DNA of 64,000 nucleotides from JAPOXR01 sp963662395 (GCA_963662395.1 OY759511.1:1736001-1800000); one strand, 5' to 3'. Shown: positions 16,693 through 26,325, counted from the first letter of the stretch. The notes: a model not told the origin generated them from the letters alone. Numbers and translations are program-made.

Positions 16693-18640
16693 CTTGACTT
16701 CAGACGTTTCAGGCGCAGACCGGGCTCCATAACCCTTGCCAGACGGTGGTTTTGCATCCATTTTCGGACAAATGCCAATGTAGTGCCCTAATTGTGTTTA
16801 TTCTTGACAGACGCTGGCCCATCGCCTAGTCTCCGTGGCATGTTCGTGCGACGAAAGATGCTTGCCGGGGGACGCACCAAGGTCCAGGTCGTCAAGTCGG
16901 TCCGCAATGGCGACAAGGTCCGCCAGCGCGTGGTCAGGCATGTCGGCACCGCATCGAGCGATGCCCAGCTGGAATCACTGGAATCACTGGGATGCCTCAT
17001 CATCGAGGAGATCAGGCTGGCCGACAGCGGACAGCAATCGCTGTTCACGCCGAAGGCGTTCGCCGATTTGGCCGAGCAGTCGCGGCGGGCGCGGCCGGAC
17101 CCCGGGCCGTTCGGGGTCGATCTGGCCGATTGCCGCGAGGATGCACGCATTGCCATCGGCGTGCGGGAGGCCTTCGGCGAGGTCTATGCCCAACTCGGCT
17201 GGGACCGGCTGTTCGGTGCCCGCCGCATGAGCGCCAATCGCAACATCAGGGAGATGGTACTGGCCCGCATCGCCCGGCCGCAATCGAAGCGGGCCATGAC
17301 CCGAGACCTGGAACGCCATGGCCAGCTTTCGCTGAACCTCGACCATGTCTATCGCAGCATGGACCGTATTGACGAGAGGATGATCGAGGCGATCTGCCGG
17401 CGGTCGCGGGATGTGGCAGAGACGTTGCTGCCGGCGCCGGTCACGGTGATCTTCTACGACACGACGACGCTCTACTTCGAATCCGATGCCGAGGGCGACG
17501 ACCGGCACCGGGGCTACAGCAAGGATGGCAAGCCGCACCGGGTGCAGGTGCTGTTTGCGCTGCTGGTGACACCGGAAGGCCTGCCGGTCGGCTACGAACT
17601 CCATCCGGGCAACACCCATGAGGGTGGCACGCTGGTCCAGGCGCTCGATGCGCTGGAGCGGCGCCATCCCGGCATTGCCTTCACGGTGGTGGCCGATGCC
17701 GGAATGATCAGCCGCGAGAACCGGCAGGCGCTCGAGCAGCGGGGTACGCCCTACATTCTCGGCGCCCGCCTGAAATCGTGCCGGGTGGCGCTGAAGCGGC
17801 AGATCCTCGATCTGGATGCCTATGCGCCATGGGGACGGGACAGGCACGCGGAGCAACTGGGTCGGATCCGCGCCATCAGCGACGGCGATGCCAGGCTCGT
17901 GGTCACGCATTCGCCGCGCCGGGCCCGCAAGGATGCGCACCAGCGGGAGCGGCAGATCGAGCGGCTGCGGACCCGGCTGGCCAAGGGTGCCGGGGCGGCC
18001 TCGCTGGGCAACCGGGGCACGGCCCGCTTCCTGGACTTTCCGGACGGGCGCGTGGCGCTGAACGAAGAGAAAATTGCCGCTGCCGCGTCCTGGGACGGGC
18101 TGCGGGGCATCGTCGCCCGGGGCTGCGACGATGCCGACCCCCGCGACCTCGTCATCCAGTACCGCCAGCTGGCCGAGATCGAGGCCTGCTTCCGTGTCAA
18201 CAAGCACGATCTCAGGATCCGTCCGGTCTTCCACTGGGCACCGCGCCGGATACGGGCGCATGTCGCCATCTGCTACATGGCGTTCTGCTGCCTGCAACAT
18301 TTGCGGCACCGCCTGGCGGCAAGGGGGTGGCGGATGAGTGCGGACCGGATCCGCCGGGCGCTGGGCGAGCTGGAGATCAGCATCCTCTACGAGAAGACTG
18401 GTGACCGGAAATTCGCCATGCCAAGCGCGCCGACGGAAGATGCCCGGCGGATCTACCGGGTATTGGGCCTGACCTGGAAGCGGGCGCCGTTTGTCTGCAC
18501 GTCCCAAGAGGGAAAAAGCCGGCAGGACTGACGGGCCTTCATGAGGAGGAGGATCCGGGCAAGGCCGAAATGTAGTGCCCCCGGAAAATGCATGACTCAT
18601 TGTATATCAATGAGTTGTGGAAGAAAATGTCTGAAGTCAA
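16693..18640 (+). mobile_element. IS1634-family insertion sequence with a 653-bp target duplication
   Basis: 1948 bp. The left end reads TTGACTTCAGACGTTT (16693) and the reverse complement of the right end (18640) reads TTGACTTCAGACATTT, a 16-base terminal repeat with one difference. It is flanked on both sides, with no extra bases, by the 653-bp direct repeats 16040-16692 and 18641-19293. IS1634 and IS1549, founders of this family, are known for unusually long, variable target duplications. It encodes one intact transposase. Confidence 0.9.
16840..18531 (+). CDS. IS1634-family transposase
   Basis: A 563-residue DDE transposase in one unbroken frame. The catalytic core includes VIFYDTTTLYFESDAEGD (first Asp), a conserved GYSKDGKPHRVQVLFALLV segment typical of IS1634/IS1549, TVVADAGMISRENRQAL (second Asp) and IEACFRVNKHDLRIRPVFH (Glu region). 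I chose the ATG at 16840 (MFVRRKMLAGGRTKVQVV) because the family begins this way; a longer frame from 16792 starts in the element's leader. Length and lack of frameshifts make it the best candidate for a still-active transposase in the island. Confidence 0.9.
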   Translation: MFVRRKMLAGGRTKVQVVKSVRNGDKVRQRVVRHVGTASSDAQLESLESLGCLIIEEIRLADSGQQSLFTPKAFADLAEQSRRARPDPGPFGVDLADCREDARIAIGVREAFGEVYAQLGWDRLFGARRMSANRNIREMVLARIARPQSKRAMTRDLERHGQLSLNLDHVYRSMDRIDERMIEAICRRSRDVAETLLPAPVTVIFYDTTTLYFESDAEGDDRHRGYSKDGKPHRVQVLFALLVTPEGLPVGYELHPGNTHEGGTLVQALDALERRHPGIAFTVVADAGMISRENRQALEQRGTPYILGARLKSCRVALKRQILDLDAYAPWGRDRHAEQLGRIRAISDGDARLVVTHSPRRARKDAHQRERQIERLRTRLAKGAGAASLGNRGTARFLDFPDGRVALNEEKIAAAASWDGLRGIVARGCDDADPRDLVIQYRQLAEIEACFRVNKHDLRIRPVFHWAPRRIRAHVAICYMAFCCLQHLRHRLAARGWRMSADRIRRALGELEISILYEKTGDRKFAMPSAPTEDARRIYRVLGLTWKRAPFVCTSQEGKSRQD

Positions 18641-19068
18641 GGGCTGCATTTTCATGGACACTTTCCTTTGCGCAGGTGCCACAGGCAATCATCCAGACCC
18701 TCGGGCTGGCTGATGCCGGACCGTTGAAAACGCTGTTGGCGATCAATCTTGCCTTCTTTATCGGTTGCATGTTTGTGGACTCGATCGTGGTCATCCTGAT
18801 CCTAGTCCCGATCTTTGCTCCGATGATCAAGGCCACCGAGCTCGACCCGGTGCTGGTTGGTGTTCTCATCACGTTGCAGGTGGCGATCGGGGCAGCAACT
18901 CCGCCTTTCGGTTGCAACCTGTTCACGGCGATTGCCGTGTTCCGACAACCCTTCATCAAGGTAGTCAGGGGTGTTCCTCCGTTTCTGGCAGTCCTCCTGC
19001 TTGTCACAGGGCTGCTTGTCGTCTTTCCCCAGATCGCCCTGTTCCTACCGGAACTTGCCTACGGATAA
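18641..19068 (+). pseudogene. Duplicated 3' fragment of dctM
   Basis: The last 141 codons of dctM with its stop codon, with the same protein sequence as the intact gene. It has no start of its own; the open frame upstream (from 18541) is in the tail of the insertion sequence. Confidence 0.9.
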
Positions 19069-19293
19069 CGGCCCTAAACGCACATAGGTACCGATTCCGC
19101 CATAGGACTTCTATGCGTTGGGTTTCTTGATTTCGTTCTTCTTCATCCAGTCTGAGAAGTTGCCGGGCGTTGTGTTGTAGCGCTTCGCGATGAACCTCTG
19201 CGTTGATCCGTTTGCGAGTGGCGCCTCGATCTCCGGACGAAACGGATCGAGCTTGCTCTTGCCTGGCCCTTTCGACCGCCCGAGCGACTGCCC
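18641..19293 (+). repeat. 653-bp direct repeat, right copy (long target duplication)
   Basis: Second copy of 16040-16692. It starts exactly after the right terminal repeat of the IS1634-family element and runs into the still-joined recombinase sequence at 19294. The left copy instead runs outward into intact dctM. This is the geometry of one insertion that duplicated 653 bp of target. Confidence 0.92.
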
Positions 19294-19524
19294 TGAGGCC
19301 TTTCTTGCTCTGAGCACCTCCCTGGTTCTGGCCGAGATCAGGTCGCGTTCAATCTCGGCAGCCATTGAGAAGGCCAAGGCGATGATCCTGCTCTGGATGG
19401 TTTCGTCGAGCCTCCAGGACACCTTGATCGCATGGACCCGAATGCCGGCGTCTTCCCCCCTCCCCAAATCCACCCCCAGTGTCATCCCGGAATTAGGAGC
19501 CGCCGAAAAGGCAAGAAGCGCCAA
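19111..19524 (-). pseudogene. Serine recombinase (resolvase/invertase), N-terminally truncated
   Basis: The conserved part begins at DAGIRVHAIKVSWRLDETIQ and continues SFSMAAEIERDLISARTREVL-like sequence (ALAFSMAAEIERDLISARTR), then the DNA-binding tail with RFIAKRYNTTPGNFSDWMKK. The catalytic N-terminal domain with the active Ser is missing; the first 27 codons of the open frame are unrelated. The ISNCY element sits 4 bases beyond the frame, but removing it does not restore the N terminus, so the loss is older. Confidence 0.75.
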
Positions 19525-19527
19525 CTA

Positions 19528-21302
19528 GTGCCCGCCAGAAAACCCATCAAGTTGTTGACTTAATTGGATATTACGCGGTAATGTCCGGTCGAAGAATCGG
19601 GAGAACAGGCCGGTTTCGGGCCATTTTCCACCCATTCAGCCCGATTTCGACCAATCTTCACGAGGCAGGCATGCGACAGATACGCAATCCGCAGGAAATG
19701 TTCGGTGAAATCCGCATCGAGGATATCAGGCTCGATCTCAAATCCAGGGACGACATCCCGGCCCTGCTGATCGGGCTGCAGTTCCTCTATTCCGACGAGG
19801 CCTTCCGCGAGCGATTGTTTGCACTCCTCGACCGGTACATCCTTCCCGGAGTGAGCCGGAAGGTGGGAAGGCCGGGCATGGAGATGTGGCGCATCCTGGT
19901 GATGGGTGTGGTCAAGCAGGGTCTGGGCTGCGATTATGACCGCCTCCACGAACTGGTGAACCAGCACCTCACGCTCCGCCAGTTTCTCGGTCACCCGAAA
20001 GCCTGGGACGAGTACCAGTACGAGATGCAGAACGTGGTCGACAATGTCAGCCTCATGAGCCCGGAACTGCTGGCCCACGTCAATCAACTGATCGTGGAGA
20101 GCGGCCATGCGGTCGCAAGAAAAAAGCCTGGCGCGCCCTTGGCCGGGCGCGCTGATTCCTTCGTGGTCAAGACTGATGTCCATTATCCCACCGATGCCGG
20201 CCTCTTGTGGGACGCCATGCGCGGCCTCATCCGCGATACCGGCCGGGCCACCACCGCTACCGGTGTTCCGGGCTGGCGCCAGTGGAAGCATCAGAGCCGC
20301 CGCCTCAGGAGCCTCTACAACGCCGTCCGCCGGACCCGGCGGGCCAAGCCCGGAGATGTCGAGGCCTGTCTCGATTGCTGCCGCCGGCTGATCGGGCGGG
20401 TTGAAGGAACACTTCCTGCCCTTGAGCAGAAGGGCATCGATACCGGCGGCATCAGGGAGTATCTCGCCCATGCCGTCCGGCAGATCGATCAGGTCCGGCG
20501 CCGCCTGCTGGAGGGCGAACAGATCCCGCATCACGACAAGGTGTTCTCGGTCTTCGAGCCGCTTGACTGTGGATCGCCAAGGGCAAGGCCGGCTGTCCGG
20601 TCGAACTGGGGGTTCCGGTCTGCATCCTGGAAGACAGTCACGGTTTCGTTCTGCACCATGAGGTGATGTGGGAAGGCGGCGATACCGACCATGCGGTGCC
20701 GATGGTGGCGGCCGCACAGGAACGGTTCCCCGAACTCAGGGCAGTGAGCTTCGATCGAGGTTTCCACAGCCCCGAGAACCGGGTCCGCCTGGACGAGATG
20801 CTCGATCACGATGTGCTGCCGAAGAAGGGGTATCGGGGCCGGGACGAACGGGCACGCGAGGCTGGCAGCGAGTTCGTCGCCATGCGCCGGGCCCACTCGG
20901 CGGTGGAATCTGCAATCAACAACCTGGGCCACCGGGGGCTTGACCGAATTCGCGCTCGCGGCCCTGCCGGCTTTGCCCGCTCGGTGGCACTGGCGGTGGT
21001 GGCCATGAACATCCACCGCATCGGGCTCCTGCTGCGCCGGCAGGCATCGCACCGGCTCAAACACCGCCTCGCTGCCTGAGGCATCCGCTGAATTCGGCGA
21101 TGCTCCCGGCCCTGACGGACCGGGAGCCTCTCCCCGTGGTCAACCCTGTCAAGAACTGCCGGAATCGCTGCCAGGGGCAGGAAATCTGCTGCCGGATCCT
21201 CGACAATCTCCCGGATCGGGGTCAGATCCGTCGATTACCGGCGGTCAGGCCGGGTGAATTCGGGGCTGGAACTTGCCGAAAGGGGGGTTCTCTGGCGGGC
21301 AC
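19528..21302 (+). mobile_element. ISNCY-type (ISDol1-like) insertion sequence
   Basis: 1775 bp. Left end GTGCCCGCCAGAAAACCC and right end, reverse complemented, GTGCCCGCCAGAGAACCC (one difference in 18). The flanks are a 6-bp target duplication CAACTA at 19522-19527 and 21303-21308. It lies between the truncated recombinase and the 33-bp right end repeat, so it inserted inside the recombinase unit. Confidence 0.85.
19671..21079 (+). pseudogene. ISNCY (ISDol1-like) transposase with one frameshift
   Basis: First frame from the ATG at 19671: MRQIRNPQEMFGEIRIEDIR, RPGMEMWRILVMGVVKQGL, DYDRLHELVNQHLTLRQFLG and ADSFVVKTDVHYPTDAGLL (catalytic Asp region). At about 20568 (FEPLDCGS) the frame breaks; it resumes one frame over as WIAKGKAGCPVELGVPVCIL and goes on to SFDRGFHSPENR, KKGYRGRDERAREA and a normal stop at 21079. 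Only one frame change separates it from an intact 470-residue protein, so decay is recent or the shift is a sequencing slip. Confidence 0.85.
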
Positions 21303-21333
21303 CAACTATACAGGGGCGTACTGCAATTCCCTT

Positions 21334-21366
21334 TGGCGGAATCGGTACCGATGTGCGTTTAGGGCC
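21334..21366. repeat. 33-bp inverted repeat, right copy
   Basis: Reverse complement of 16469-16501 with one difference. It is followed directly by an IS66 transposase fragment whose 5' part is missing. I see no short target duplication beside the pair. Confidence 0.75.
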
Positions 21367-21941
21367 AATGACGCCCTGGAGACATGGGAGAACCGGTGGC
21401 TGGAGCGGATCGGGAAACTGTTCCACCTGAACAGGGTTCGGCTCAAGCACTACGACCCCGGAAGCGGGGATGGATCAGCAGTCGCGAAAGTTCGGGATTG
21501 CACATCGTCAACTGCAACGCGCGGTCGACAAGCTGTTCACCCTTGCGGGGCGGAACGCGCGGGGCCTGCCGGTTCGGACCGGCGTGCGAAGGCGCTCGAC
21601 TCGCTGGTACGGCATCGCGGCGGGCACTGCGTGTTCGTCGATAGGCCGGACATTCCCATGGACAACAATTTGCCTGAAAGAATCCAGCGCGGTCCCGTGT
21701 CCCGTGATCGGGGCGGAAGCTGTCGTTCGGCTCCGACAGCCTGGAAGGCGCCCGGTTCTCCGCCATGATGTACGGGATCATCAAGACCCTGCGGATGAAC
21801 AGGACCGATGTTCGCAAGTGGCTCGACGACTGCCTCTCGGTCTGCGCGGGCAAGGGCGGCCAGCCTCCGGACGACCTGTCACCCTGGCTGCCATGGTCGA
21901 TGGACGAAGACAGGCGCCGACAACTCAAGGCCACGCAATGA
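21367..21941 (+). pseudogene. IS66 (ISBst12-type) TnpC, C-terminal fragment with frameshifts
   Basis: The recognisable order is ENRWLERIGKLFHLNRVRLK, SRKFGIAHRQLQRAVDKLF, HRGGHCVFVDRPDIPMDNNL (the IS66 C-terminal catalytic region) and GQPPDDLSPWLPWSMDEDRR, spread over three frames. The N-terminal half is absent at the left edge, which coincides with the 33-bp repeat of the recombinase unit. It ends in an ATGA overlap with the DruA-like gene, as in the better copy downstream. Confidence 0.8.
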
Positions 21942-22565
21942 CCGCGGACAACACCATGATCGAGTGCCGTTACCACGGGCGTGACTTCACCACCGGCGAG
22001 ATGGCGCTGATGCGGGACCTGATCGCGGCCTCCCCGCGACAGACCCGTGCCGGGCCGGCGCGCGAGTTCTGCCGCGCCATCGGCTGGGTCAAGCCCGACG
22101 GCGAACTCAGGGGCGGGATCATCGCGCTACCGCCGCCGCGACACGGACCGTGGCCGCGGCGAGTTCCGGAGTTCGGCCCGGAAACCGACCCGCCGCAGAC
22201 ACCGATGCCGGTGACCCTGGACGCGGTGCGCCCGATCCGTCTGGTCGGGGTCACCGGCGTCGGCCGTGCAGCCAGTGTCGCCCGAAACGGCTTCATCGCC
22301 CGCTGGCGCTACCTCGGTTACACGCCCCTCATCGGTGCACAGGTGCGCTATGCGGTCCGGGACCGGGAGGGCCGGCCGCTGTGGCCATGCTCGGATTCTC
22401 CGCCGGCGCATGGAAGACCGCACCCCGCGATGCCTTCATCGGATGGTCTCCGGAAGTCCGGGAGCGGAACCCGTATCGCGTGATCAACAATGCCCGATTT
22501 CTCATCATGCCATGGATCCAGATTCCAGGTCTGGCCTCCCACATCCTCTCCCGGGCGCGGCACCA
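21938..22565 (+). pseudogene. DruA-like (DUF4338) protein, copy 2, broken and truncated
   Basis: Begins with the ATG that overlaps the TnpC stop. It shows GRDFTTGEMALMRDLIAASP, FCRAIGWVKPDGEL, ALPPPRHGP, LDAVRPIRLVGVTG and the WRYLGYTPLIGAQVRY block of the family. A frameshift near 22380 moves to AMLGFSAGAWKTAPRDAFIG and NARFLIMPWIQIPGLASHIL. The last third is missing: the frame runs into the 288-bp IS1380 end at 22566. DruA is a subunit of the Druantia phage-defence system, but close relatives also ride in IS66 elements, which is the context here. Confidence 0.78.
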
Positions 22566-22853
22566 ACCTGCGCGCGGCACCGGTACGTGATCCGGCCGGC
22601 CAACCGCGCTCCGGCCCCGAAATCCCCCTCTGCACGGCGCCGTCCGGAACGCTGCCGGGGAGGTGTGTCCGCAGCACACGGAAAGGCACGCACGGCATCC
22701 GGGAAAACGACTTCGCGCCCTGACGGGCGGGCGGAAACCGGGCTCGATCCGGCCGGACGCCCGGCAAGAGCCGCCTTCAGCGCGTCATCGTGGCCACCGG
22801 CCGCCAAAACACCGAATAACCGACGTCACCGCGGGTTTGGTGAGATATGCGGG
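22566..22853 (+). repeat. 288-bp repeat, copy 2 (orphan IS1380 3' end)
   Basis: Same bases as 12379-12666. Only the element's right end is present; its left edge cuts the DruA-like gene and its right edge is the IS1380 terminal repeat. It is best explained as a deletion product or recombination scar from a second IS1380 copy. Confidence 0.9.
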
Positions 22854-22980
22854 TATCGGTCGACGAATGTTGGGCAAGTCTCCATCGTCCAGATGAAGCA
22901 CGTTGCCGTCAATTCGGACGGTAGTCGGCTGATGATTCGGGACCTGGTTGCCTGAGAGGCCTGCCAATGGTCAATCGTTC

Positions 22981-23351
22981 TCAGGGTTCATCTGGCGGAT
23001 TCTGCGAGATTTGCTGATGCAGTAGTCTGGTCAGAAGTTCGGACATGGGCTGCAAATCGGATCTACCGCTTTCTGCCCCGGCATCGGCGAATCGAAGGGC
23101 AGCAATGTAATGATCCCGATTTTCAGGGCGCTGCAAGAGGTCTGGCAGGATAGATGTGGTATTCGGCCATGTACCCACTTTCAGACAAAGGACGAAATAG
23201 CTTGTCGCGCGCAGTTCGTCCATTCCCGTTGACGAAGGGATGGATCCAGTTCAATCGCCAAAGCACGTAAGCCGAAAGTCGGATCGGATGGGACTCTCCC
23301 CAATCACGATTCACCGTGTTGACCATGTCGTCCATGAGTCCGGGCTCGCGA
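22981..23351 (-). pseudogene. fic: fic gene, 3' part with the Fic motif (fragment 3 of 3)
   Basis: Read leftward: REPGLMDDMVNTVNRDWGES, AYVLWRLNW, then the AMP-transfer motif IHPFVNGNGRTAR. A loss of two bases in a CGCGCG run near 23210 breaks the frame; the next frame over gives SYFVLCLKVG and the family's C-terminal helices to a stop at 22981. The 5' edge at 23345-23351 is one copy of CTCGCGA, the duplication made when the three-recombinase element entered the gene. The middle and first parts lie at 34842-34965 and 36257-36394. Confidence 0.85.
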
Positions 23352-23440
23352 CATGTTGCGGTCGTTTTCATGTTGCGGTGGCTCGGAAGGTTCAGGGTTA
23401 ACAGAGGCATCGCCGGAATCTCCGCAACATTATGTTTTGA
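23352..23440. repeat. RIT left arm, outer piece
   Basis: The first 89 bp of the left inverted arm, matching the reverse complement of 34746-34834 with few differences. It is separated from the rest of the arm by the DruA-carrying IS66 element. Confidence 0.85.
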
Positions 23441-23589
23441 GTAACCGTTCGGTGAAGGCGTGACGGCCCGTCCTGTCTGCATTTGCGGACCACCCGTCAG
23501 GCATGTCGTTTTCTGCCGGCTGCATGCCGGGACACCTGCTGGTCCGGCCGCATGTCGACATGCGGAGCCGTCATTCCGGTCCCCGCCCC

Positions 23590-25129
23590 GCCACCGGTCC
23601 CGGACCTCGAGCGCCGTCTTGCCCGGCAGAGGCGCGTACCGAGGCGGCCGAGGCGAGGATCGCCGGGCCGGAGGCCGAACTCCCGGAAGCAAGGGCCGAT
23701 GCCGAGCGTCGGAAACGGGAATCGGCCGAGGCCCGTAGCAAGCCGAACTCCCTGCGGGCAACCTTCGGGCAAGGCCGGGAGAAGCTCGCCGCCAGCCGCG
23801 CCGGGCAGACGGCGCTGCGCCGCAGCCGGGCATCGGGGAATGTGCGCCGGCCGGAGAAGAAGGTGGTGCATCCCGAGGCGCTGCTTGACAAGGCCGGCAT
23901 CGATGGCGGGCGGGGGCAGGTGACCGTCCTGCGCCGGAAGATATCCCGGCTGAAGGGCAGGCTCGCCGGCCGGGAAGAGGAGATCAGGGAACCGGGGGCC
24001 GGGCGCGAGACGCGGCGCTCGGCGCCGGCCACCCGTGCCGGGGCCTGCCCCATGTGAGGAATGGCAGCCACGTCGCCGGGATCATGGAGATCGAGGTGAA
24101 GGCGCATGTCCGTCTCATCCGCCGGGGGGTGGCGGCAGGGCTGTGCCTGCACCTCCTCGCCGAGGGAGGCGGCTGCGCCGGTGCCACGACTCCTTGCCGA
24201 TACCGCCTTCGGCACCAGCGCCTTCGCCCTCTGTCTTCATGAGCGCTTCGCCTGCTGCCGGCCGCTGCGGCAGGTGGCGGAATGGATGACCGGCCAGGGG
24301 CTGGCGATATCGGCCGGCACCCTCGCGGATGCCACGCCGGGGCCGGCACCATTGTTCGAGCCGCTCTCGCAGGCCATCCATGGTCACCTGCCGGCAAGGG
24401 AGATGCTGCAGACGGGCGAGACCGGCTGGCGGTCGAGGAAGCGGGTGCCATCCGCGGCACTGACCGGGCCCGGCTCTGGTGCGCCGCCAGCCGGGATGCG
24501 GTCCGGCTGCGCGTCGATGCCCGCAGGAATACCGGGCGCATCGGCGCCGAAAGTTCATCAGGGCCGCACCCGGCAATGCAAGGCCGGACAAATGGCGGGA
24601 CCGGTGGCTGGTGCGGATCGGGCGGATCTTCCGCCTGAACGAGCTCCGGCTCAGGCACCGGGACAGGGAGGCGGCAATGGATGCGCAGCCACGCAGCTTC
24701 GGCATTGCCCGGCGCCGGCTGGAAAGAGCGGTGGAGCGGCTCTTTGCCATGGCCGGGCGGGAACTGGCCGGCAAGGGCCGACGCGCCAGGGCACCGGCCT
24801 CGCTGGTCCGGCACCGGCAGGGGCTCTGCGTGTTCGCCTGCAGGCCGGATGTGCCCATGGATAATAACCTGATCGAGCGCCTGCAGCGCCGGGCGGTGAT
24901 CGGCCGCAAGCTTTCCTTCGGTGCCGGCAGCACCGAGGGGGCCGCCTTCCCGGCCACCATGCACGGCATCACCTGCACCCTGCGCATGAACGACATCCGC
25001 ATCCGCACATGGCTCGATGACCGGCTGGCGGCCCGTGCGGCAAATGCCGGGGCACCGCCGGACGATTTGTCGCCATGGCTGCCCTGGTCCATGGACGCGG
25101 ATCGGCGCCGGGCGCTGGCGGCGGGGTGA
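23590..25129 (+). pseudogene. IS66 (ISBst12-type) TnpC, decayed
   Basis: N-terminal coiled coil rich in Glu/Arg/Ala (about 23620-23990, EARIAGPEAELPEARADAER and LRRKISRLKGRLAGREEEI), then LLADTAFGTSAFALCLHERF and LRQVAEWMTGQGLAISAGTL in a second frame. The C-terminal catalytic part lies in a third frame (LVRIGRIFRLNELRLRHRDR, DVPMDNNLIERLQRRAVIGR, PDDLSPWLPWSMDADRRRAL). Several frame changes and short deletions are needed. The last third, from about 24590 to the stop at 25129, is continuous and shows the family's C-terminal segments clearly. Confidence 0.8.
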
Positions 25130-25990
25130 TGCAGGAGACCACCATCGCATGTCGCCATCACGGGCGCGACTTCACGATCGCCGGGATGGCGCTGATGCAG
25201 GCGCTCATTGCCGAGGGCCCGCAGGAGAGCCGCGCCGGCCTGGCCCGGCGCTTCTGCCACGCCATCGGCCGGACCGGCACCGATGGCCGGATACGGGCGA
25301 TGACGGCCCGGCTCACCATGCCGGCCATGCACGGCGGCGGCATCATCTGCCTGCCCGAGCCGCGCCATGCGCCGCGGCGGCTGAAGAAGATCGGGTTCGG
25401 CCCCGACACCGAGGAGCCGCTGGCGCCGGTGCCGGAGACGCTGGCGGCGGTGCAGCCGATCCGTCTGCTGAAGATCACCGGCGCCGGTGCCCGCGCCTCC
25501 CGGCGCTGGAGAGAGTTCATCTCCCGCCGGCATCATCCCGGCTGCACGCCGCTGGTGGGTGCGCAGCTGCGCTGTGCGGTGGAGGATTGCCGGGGCCGGA
25601 AGCCGGCGCCGCGCGATGCCTTCATCGGCCGGGATGCCGGGGCGCGGCAGCGGGGCCTGCAATCGGTGGTGGACAATTCGCGTCTCCTCGTACTGCCCCG
25701 GCTGCGCATCCCCGACCCGGCCTCGCACATCCCGGCGCCGGCGCGCCGGCAGGTGCGAGAGGACCGGCAGGCGCGCTACCGGACGTGCCCGGTGCCGATG
25801 GAGAGTTTCGCCCGCCTCCCGCCCTTCACCGGGGCGGCATGCAAGGCGGCCGGATGGGTGCATGTCGGCACCACGCAGGGGCGCGGCAAGCATGACCGGA
25901 CGCATGAATGCGCCAGGCCGAGGAAGGATATCCGGCTCTGTCCGCTGCGGAAGGGCCGGAAGCGGGTGCCGTGCCGCCGAGGGCGGTCAG
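25129..25990 (+). pseudogene. DruA-like (DUF4338) protein, copy 1
   Basis: The start ATG overlaps the TnpC stop (TGATG at 25127-25131). Family blocks in order: CRHHGRDFTIAGMALMQALI, LARRFCHAIGRTGTDGR, LPEPRHAPRRLKKIGF, LAAVQPIRLLKITGAG, CTPLVGAQLRC, APRDAFIGRDAGARQRGLQS, NSRLLVLPRLRIPDPASHI and AAGWVHVGTTQGRGKHDR with KDIRLCPLRK. A short piece is deleted before APRDAFIG, and no stop is met at the usual place; the frame runs through the element end. Probably inactive. I see no DruB-E partners. Confidence 0.75.
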
Positions 25991-26063
25991 TGCCGGGAGT
26001 GATGGTTCGCAAATGCAGACAGGATGGGCCGTCACGCCTTCACCGAACGGTTACATGTTTTGA

Positions 26064-26321
26064 ACGCCGCCCGGATCGGATGGCCGGATATCCGGTGACG
26101 AGGTGCACCGCCGAGTTCGGGCTCCTGCCGTCTGTCCGCTCCTGTCCGCCCACACGAGACCGAACGCGCTCCGGGATCTTGGCTGCACCATGACATCCCT
26201 GGATTGCCCCGCAGTCACGGCCTCTCCTGACACGCTGAACATGCCGGGGCACCTGTTGCGGAGCGTGGAAGCCGGGATTCCGGGCACGAGAGGGGCCATT
26301 CCCACCGCAACATGATCTTTT
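26064..26321. repeat. RIT left arm, inner piece
   Basis: About 258 bp continuing the left arm after the DruA transposon. Its inner limit (CCCACCGCAACATGATCTTT) matches the right arm's inner limit at 29572. It pairs with 29572-29775 plus 34691-34745. Confidence 0.85.
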
Positions 26322-26325
26322 CCGC

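Larger units (their letters stand above)
23441..26054 (+). mobile_element. IS66-family (ISBst12-type) transposon carrying a DruA-like gene
   Basis: 2614 bp. Terminal repeats start GTAACCGTTCGGTGAAGGCG at both ends and extend about 53 bp with a few differences (23441-23493, 26002-26054). The flanks are a 9-bp duplication ATGTTTTGA at 23432-23440 and 26055-26063. The GTAA-type end is characteristic of IS66. Contents: a decayed tnpC and a DruA-like gene overlapping its stop; no tnpA or tnpB, as in the ISBst12 subgroup. It inserted into the left arm of the RIT element. Confidence 0.85.

Noticed and set aside
21938..25990. A Druantia-type anti-phage defence island
   Set aside because: Only DruA-like genes are present, both broken and both inside IS66 elements; no helicase or other Druantia subunits are seen.
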